A stretch of DNA of 45,131 bases. Origin: CAIXQW01 sp046049675 (GTDB lineage Bacteria > Bacteroidota > Bacteroidia > Chitinophagales > Chitinophagaceae). The notes beneath the pieces are model-generated. The model had not been told where the DNA came from. It ran no database searches and saw only the letters and a list, made by a program, of their open reading frames with translations. The translations under genes were made by a program, and so were the position numbers. The stretch lies in contig JBJORA010000044.1 of NCBI GenBank assembly GCA_046049675.1, positions 1-45,131 of the forward strand, in the 5' to 3' direction. Below, one piece after another: positions 41,332-45,131 of this stretch. Position 1 is the stretch's first letter. Each line of letters starts with the position of its first letter.

Positions 41332-43473
41332 CTAGCGTAGCAAGGTCACTTCACCCATCCGTGTGAACGCTTTACCATTGCGACATGTATACATGATAAT
41401 GTAGTAGTACGTATCCTGCGGAGATTCGCTACCATTATGGTAACCGTCCCAGCCTTGTGTAACTTCATTATTAAATACTGTTTCACCTAGTCTGTTTACA
41501 ATTTGGAACTTATTGATTAAAACGGTTCCAAATATGTTCATCTTAAATAAGTCGTTCATGCCGTCACCATTTGGGGTAAATGCAGTCGGTATAAAAATGT
41601 CTGAACAACAGTCGCCCTCTTCGACCTTTAATGGCAACTCAGCTTTGCACTCATTAGCGTCATAAACTTGCACAAGGTAGTTGCCAATTGGTACATCCTT
41701 AAAGATGCCGTCAGTATTAATGATGTAGTTTGGCTGTAAAATATACTTATACTCTGGAGTGCCACCCTGCGTAGTGTACATTACCGTATCTACTGTCGGC
41801 TTGCACACAAATATTCTATTTTTTGCCGTTACCAACTTAATTTCATCAGGGTTCGTAAGCTCAACTACAGTACTCTCTGTACAACCTTGTGCATCTTGCA
41901 CTTGAATTGTATAAATGCCAGGATTCATGCCAACAAATACCCCCAAGGATTGTTGTTGTGCATTAGGTGTAATGCTGTAAGAAGTAACTGTTGATACAGT
42001 GCTTGTTGCAATCACCTCCACTTTTCCATCTTCACCATTAAAGCAACGTACTGGTAGAATATCTACATCATTGATTACTGGCTTGCCTTCTTGCTCCAAT
42101 TCAACAACTGAAGTATTAGTACAACCATTTGCATCTTTAAGTGTAACCGTATAAGTACCACTGCTCAATGGCTGCAATGTGCTTGTGTTTACAAAAGCAC
42201 CACCACTACTGTAAGTGTATGCACCTGTACCACCTGTACCAAATACGCTAATCTCGCCGCCTGTATTGCTAATGCAGTTTGGTTTAACTGTAATCACATT
42301 AGAAATATCTAAAGCTGGTGGGTCAACAATTGTAAATGACTTTACAATCATACAGTTGTCAGCACCCTGCGAGGTTACTGTATATGTACCTGCCGCAAGA
42401 TTGTTAAATACATAAGGACTGCTGTTTGTAGAAGCACCAGTATTGAGTGTATGTAACTGAGGATTGTACATGTTTAGCGCAACCATTTGCACTTTAGCAT
42501 CATTATCGCCTGTGCAACTTGGCGGTGTGATGTTTGGATTTAGATCTACTGTAGTGATAATCTTAGAAGTTGTGTGTGGTGCATTACCTGGACCACTTTC
42601 TGTTAGCGTTACCGTATACGTGCCAGGTGCACTAAATGTATGTTGTGGGTTAAGCAAGATGCTCGTATTGTTGATACCACTATTAGGATCGCCAAAGTCC
42701 CAAGCATGCGTAGTAGGACACATAGCACTTGTATTAATGAAGTTATAAGTAAGAGGAATACCGCTAGCACAACCGTGTGCAAAAGAAGCAAAGTTGCTTG
42801 GTGCTTCACCGATATACACATTATCAAATGCAAAACCATCAAAGTTCAAACAGCTGTTGCCACTGCCAAAAGCCATACGAAAAGAAACGTTTGATTGACC
42901 AGCGAGGTTAGGCATTAAATGCTTTGCAGTTTTCCAGCCGCTAGCGCCATTACCCACTGTACACAGACCTGGTGGGCGCATAGAGCCGCTCCAGCCTTCT
43001 TTGATTGTAGCTAAAGTATTCAGATTATTTACTGAAGTAGCAACAAACCAATTTTCGTTTAAGCAATCTACTGGGTCGGCAGTAGAACCAACATTTTGCC
43101 AAGGGCCACCATTTATTGAATACTGAAACACAGCGCCATCTTGTGTGCTTTGGCAATCCCAGTTAATGTCAAATTGAACATAGGGGTATTGAAGATTTGT
43201 AAAATCAAAACATGGACTTTGAACCCAAGAACGTTCGTTTTGCCACAATGTTGTATCATTACCATTTGTTACCCAACATTTCGTAGTACTAACAATGTAC
43301 GTTTTGTTGGCGACAACTCTTTGCCAATGACTCTGGATACCACCGCTAAACCATTGTGTTGTAGAACCATTAAAATTTTCAGTGTAGGGATAAACCGATA
43401 TACACTGTGCGTTTACTTTTACACATCCGAAGACGGCAAGTAATAGTAGAAGTTTGTAGAAAGTGCGACCCAT
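41332..43473 (-). CDS. Large secreted PKD/SprB-repeat protein with T9SS type B C-terminus
   Basis: 713 residues. The signal peptide is MGRTFYKLLLLLAVFGCVKVNAQ. Residues 25-240 resemble a MAM/lectin-like beta sandwich with several cysteine pairs. Residues 245-335 form a PKD domain (AWDFGDPNSG..NPQHTFSAPGTYTVTLTES). Three or four SprB-type repeats follow (AAGTYTVTSQGADNC, SSGTYTVTLKDANGC, NPGIYTIQVQDAQGC, IGNYLVQVYDANEC). Residues 640-713 are a gliding-associated C-terminal domain (IFIPTAFTPNGDGMNDLFKM), the type B T9SS signal. It is probably a surface adhesin or gliding-associated protein. Confidence 0.9.
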   Translation of the reverse strand: MGRTFYKLLLLLAVFGCVKVNAQCISVYPYTENFNGSTTQWFSGGIQSHWQRVVANKTYIVSTTKCWVTNGNDTTLWQNERSWVQSPCFDFTNLQYPYVQFDINWDCQSTQDGAVFQYSINGGPWQNVGSTADPVDCLNENWFVATSVNNLNTLATIKEGWSGSMRPPGLCTVGNGASGWKTAKHLMPNLAGQSNVSFRMAFGSGNSCLNFDGFAFDNVYIGEAPSNFASFAHGCASGIPLTYNFINTSAMCPTTHAWDFGDPNSGINNTSILLNPQHTFSAPGTYTVTLTESGPGNAPHTTSKIITTVDLNPNITPPSCTGDNDAKVQMVALNMYNPQLHTLNTGASTNSSPYVFNNLAAGTYTVTSQGADNCMIVKSFTIVDPPALDISNVITVKPNCISNTGGEISVFGTGGTGAYTYSSGGAFVNTSTLQPLSSGTYTVTLKDANGCTNTSVVELEQEGKPVINDVDILPVRCFNGEDGKVEVIATSTVSTVTSYSITPNAQQQSLGVFVGMNPGIYTIQVQDAQGCTESTVVELTNPDEIKLVTAKNRIFVCKPTVDTVMYTTQGGTPEYKYILQPNYIINTDGIFKDVPIGNYLVQVYDANECKAELPLKVEEGDCCSDIFIPTAFTPNGDGMNDLFKMNIFGTVLINKFQIVNRLGETVFNNEVTQGWDGYHNGSESPQDTYYYIIMYTCRNGKAFTRMGEVTLLR

Positions 43474-43876
43474 AAAACAATACCCGTGATTGACTGCAAT
43501 TTACAAACAAAAACAATACCACCAAAAAAAACCTAATAGTAATCAGATTGCAGGAAATTAATTAAGTTATTGGTTTTCAAGCGAAATTTTGTTAAGACGC
43601 CCCTATTTACACATTATTCAAAAAAATATTCATTAAAAAATTAGCAAAAGTCAAAGCAAAGTCAGGTCTCTTAGGAGCAAAATGCCTTGCTCAAAGTCAA
43701 TTATGGCACTACAATTTTGACAAAAGCAGCCGCTTATAAATCATGATTAGTACAACACAAACTAGGTCAAGTTATGCTGCAGAACAATTTGTATCACACT
43801 TATCAACATTTTTTGCAAGCTATGTTGAACAAGCAAAGTAAAAAATATTACCTAACTTGGCACGGTCTTTATTCAA
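43474..43876. other. A/T-rich divergent intergenic region
   Basis: About 400 bp between the divergent adhesin-like gene and aroK. No exact TAnnTTTG element is placed convincingly for either gene. A 46-codon frame starting near 43774 runs into aroK in another frame and looks accidental. Oligo-A tracts (43526-43533 and 43620-43640) may be bent DNA. Confidence 0.4.
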
Positions 43877-44398
43877 ATGAATATTTACTTAGTTGGTTTC
43901 ATGGGTTGTGGTAAAAGCCACTGGGCAAAAATGCTTAGCCGCGAGGTTAATATGCCTGCATTTGATATGGACAATATCATAGAAGACCTTAGTAGTGAGA
44001 GTGTCTACGATTTGTTTTACGAAAAAGGTGAAGCATACTTTAGAGAAGTAGAGCATCAAGTTGTGCAAGATTTAGCACGCATCAATAAAGGCTACCTCAT
44101 TGCGTGTGGTGGCGGTACGCCGTGCTTTCATGATAATATGAATTTAATGAACGAAAGAGGCGCTACGATTTACTTGAAGGCCAGTCCTGAGTTCTTGTTC
44201 AATAGATTAGTAAAAGGCAGGCTAAATAGGCCTTTAATTGCGATGTACGATAACGTAGAGTTAAGACAGTTTATAGAAGCTGAGTTACAAGAACGCGAAG
44301 CCTACTATAACCAAGCAACTTCAATCATCAATATTGAGGCAATAACCTTACCTATTTTTGTACAAACGATTTCTAAATGCCTCAACAGAAGATTATAA
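43877..44398 (+). CDS. aroK: Shikimate kinase
   Basis: 173 residues. Phosphorylates shikimate at O3 using ATP on the way to chorismate. The Walker A loop is GFMGCGKSHW (7-16), shikimate-binding D32 lies in FDMDN, GGGTPC covers 78-83, and the lid arginine R118 lies in RLNRPLI. The final R-E-x-x-Y is present (REAYYNQA, residue 140 onward). It is cytoplasmic and of normal length. The next gene overlaps its end by 22 bases, so translation of the two is coupled. Confidence 0.94.
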   Translation: MNIYLVGFMGCGKSHWAKMLSREVNMPAFDMDNIIEDLSSESVYDLFYEKGEAYFREVEHQVVQDLARINKGYLIACGGGTPCFHDNMNLMNERGATIYLKASPEFLFNRLVKGRLNRPLIAMYDNVELRQFIEAELQEREAYYNQATSIINIEAITLPIFVQTISKCLNRRL

Positions 44399-44778
44399 TT
44401 GGCTTGTGCATTGCAGCACTTGCAACTATAATTGGCGCCTTTGGTGCTCATGCACTTAAAGCCGTACTTACATTAGAACAGTTAGCTTCCTTTGAAGTAG
44501 GCGTGCGTTATCAGCATTACTTTTCACATCTATTAATACTGATTGGCATCGCGAATCATTTTTACAAACACAAGTTTATCAATATTGGCTTTAATGTTAT
44601 TGTGTTAGGCATTGTACTGTTTAGTGGCAGTATTTTTCTGTTGAACCTTTTAAAAAGTGCGGGCGAAGTTGGTTTAAGAGGCTTAGGCATTCTTACGCCA
44701 ATTGGCGGTGTATGCTTTATTGCTGGAATTATTTTGGTAGCTCTGGGCATTAAAAGTGCAAACTCCAGCAAGGCTTAG
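44377..44778 (+). CDS. DUF423 family membrane protein (YgdD-like)
   Basis: 133 residues with four membrane segments and the hallmark N-terminal GAFGAHALK followed by FEVGVRYQHYFSHLL. DUF423 proteins are small conserved inner-membrane proteins without known activity. It is the second gene of an aroK-DUF423 pair. No terminator with a T tract follows, although two hairpins lie downstream. Confidence 0.9.
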   Translation: MPQQKIIIGLCIAALATIIGAFGAHALKAVLTLEQLASFEVGVRYQHYFSHLLILIGIANHFYKHKFINIGFNVIVLGIVLFSGSIFLLNLLKSAGEVGLRGLGILTPIGGVCFIAGIILVALGIKSANSSKA

Positions 44779-45012
44779 TCTGGATGTCTTAAGCACTTAA
44801 AGTAACGTATTTCTATTTCAAAGGATTGCATCAATTAGACTGTAATGCGCAATTCTATTACTCGCTAAATCTTATACGCGAGTAACATCGATATGTTATT
44901 CATAGCGCCATTAGCGCTTTAACACTACAGCTTTCATCTTCTACCAATGCTACGATAGTTGTTGAAGTTGCTTTGCGCCAATACAAGGAGTATTGCAATC
45001 TGCTCAAAAACA
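44779..45012. other. Gene-free stretch next to the group II intron
   Basis: Contains two hairpins: TTACTCGC/GCGAGTAA (44858-44865 with 44878-44885) and AGCGC/GCGCT (44904-44908 with 44914-44918). Neither has a T tract. On the minus strand this is the 3' exon side of the intron. No coding frame was recognised, so the intron appears to sit in intergenic DNA. Confidence 0.5.
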
Positions 45013-45015
45013 ATC

Positions 45016-45054
45016 AAGTAGGAGGCAAGGATTGTTTATCCTTGCCGTCCCCTT
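45016..45054 (-). ncRNA. Group II intron domain VI
   Basis: Pairs 45054-45048 with 45016-45023 (leaving A45019 bulged), then an unpaired C, then nine perfect pairs (GGCAAGGAT with ATCCTTGCC) closed by an AAACA loop. The bulged A is the presumed branch nucleotide for lariat formation. Confidence 0.85.
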
Positions 45055-45056
45055 AC

Positions 45057-45089
45057 ACCACCGTGCGTACCGGTCTGGTACACGGCGGT
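45057..45089 (-). ncRNA. Group II intron domain V
   Basis: 33-nt hairpin. Nine lower pairs (ACCGCCGUG with CACGGUGGU, one G-U), a two-base GC bulge on the 3' strand, four upper pairs (UACC/GGUA) and a small loop. The catalytic triad near the base reads CGC. This is the catalytic core hairpin of group II ribozymes. Confidence 0.88.
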
Positions 45090-45092
45090 TTG

Positions 45093-45131
45093 TCAGAAAG
45101 TAAATTTTAATTGCAGGTTGCGATTGGTAAA
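45093..45131 (-). CDS. C-terminal end of a probable group II intron reverse transcriptase/maturase
   Basis: Only twelve codons and a TGA are inside the window (FTNRNLQLKFTF). The assignment rests on position: the frame stays open to the window edge and stops three bases before domain V, where intron-encoded proteins in domain IV normally end. The peptide itself is too short to identify. Confidence 0.35.
   Translation of the reverse strand, partial: FTNRNLQLKFTF

Larger units (their letters stand above)
45013..45131 (-). mobile_element. 3' end of a group II intron (truncated by the window edge)
   Basis: Read on the minus strand, the order is: last codons of a probable reverse transcriptase, domain V (45089-45057) and domain VI (45054-45016). 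The intron end is proposed at 45013 (...CTTGAT). Domain VI is a long helix with a single unpaired A at 45019, seven nucleotides from the 3' end counting itself, the position of the lariat branch point. The rest of the intron lies beyond the right edge. Confidence 0.9.

Noticed and set aside
43774..43915. 46-codon plus-strand frame upstream of aroK
   Set aside because: Runs into aroK in a different frame, lacks a promoter element and has no family features.
45024..45046. Perfect nine-base hairpin that looks like a rho-independent terminator
   Set aside because: It has no T tract on either strand and fits exactly as the distal part of group II intron domain VI.

Overview
The window looks like a chromosomal segment of a Bacteroidota bacterium, probably of the Chitinophagaceae/Saprospiria side of the phylum. 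The evidence is internal: a gliding protein GldC, three predicted type IX secretion cargo proteins (two with type A tails, one with a type B gliding-associated C-terminus), DUF2851, and at least fifteen copies of the phylum's TAnnTTTG -7 promoter element, often only a few bases from the start codon. No rRNA, tRNA or CRISPR array was found. Most of the window is densely packed housekeeping sequence.

Layout. 0-5.1 kb: 3-hydroxyacyl-CoA dehydrogenase, a CBS/ACT protein, CvpA, YqeY, GldC and a GT4 glycosyltransferase, all on the minus strand. 5.2-11.8 kb: a YwqK-like exported protein, a 923-residue BNR/sortilin-like secreted protein, a GT-C-like membrane protein and DapD. 11.9-13.8 kb: a cationic amino acid permease type transporter. 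13.9-18.2 kb: a looser accessory stretch with two orphan exported proteins, a membrane-anchored TlpA-like thioredoxin, a decayed WG-repeat gene and a ParE-type toxin-antitoxin pair. 18.2-21.1 kb: HtpG and a short-chain prenyl synthase. 21.3-25.0 kb: a secreted copper monooxygenase fused to a cytochrome c, a 0.9 kb array of structured tandem repeats, and an Omp28-like secreted protein.

25.2-36.5 kb: a CWC/DUF5522 zinc-ribbon-like protein, a beta-propeller lipoprotein, an RlmK-like methyltransferase, LipA, an OMP-like protein, OsmC, DUF2851, PyrF, Mrp, a carboxypeptidase-regulatory-domain protein, an omega-amidase, RsmG and a GT2 glycosyltransferase. 36.7-40.4 kb: Tgt, LptG and a mitochondrial-type citrate synthase. 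40.5-44.8 kb: a GNAT acetyltransferase, a T9SS type B adhesin-like protein, shikimate kinase and DUF423. The right edge (45013-45131) holds the 3' end of a group II intron on the minus strand, with recognisable domains V and VI.

The two most unusual items are the ~280-bp tandem repeats at 22.9-23.8 kb, whose hairpins keep pairing through compensatory changes between copies, and the group II intron end. Other points of interest are loss of zinc ligands in Tgt, lack of the CxxC motif in Mrp, two genes with no ATG start, and a pervasive near-leaderless promoter architecture that creates false TTG starts.
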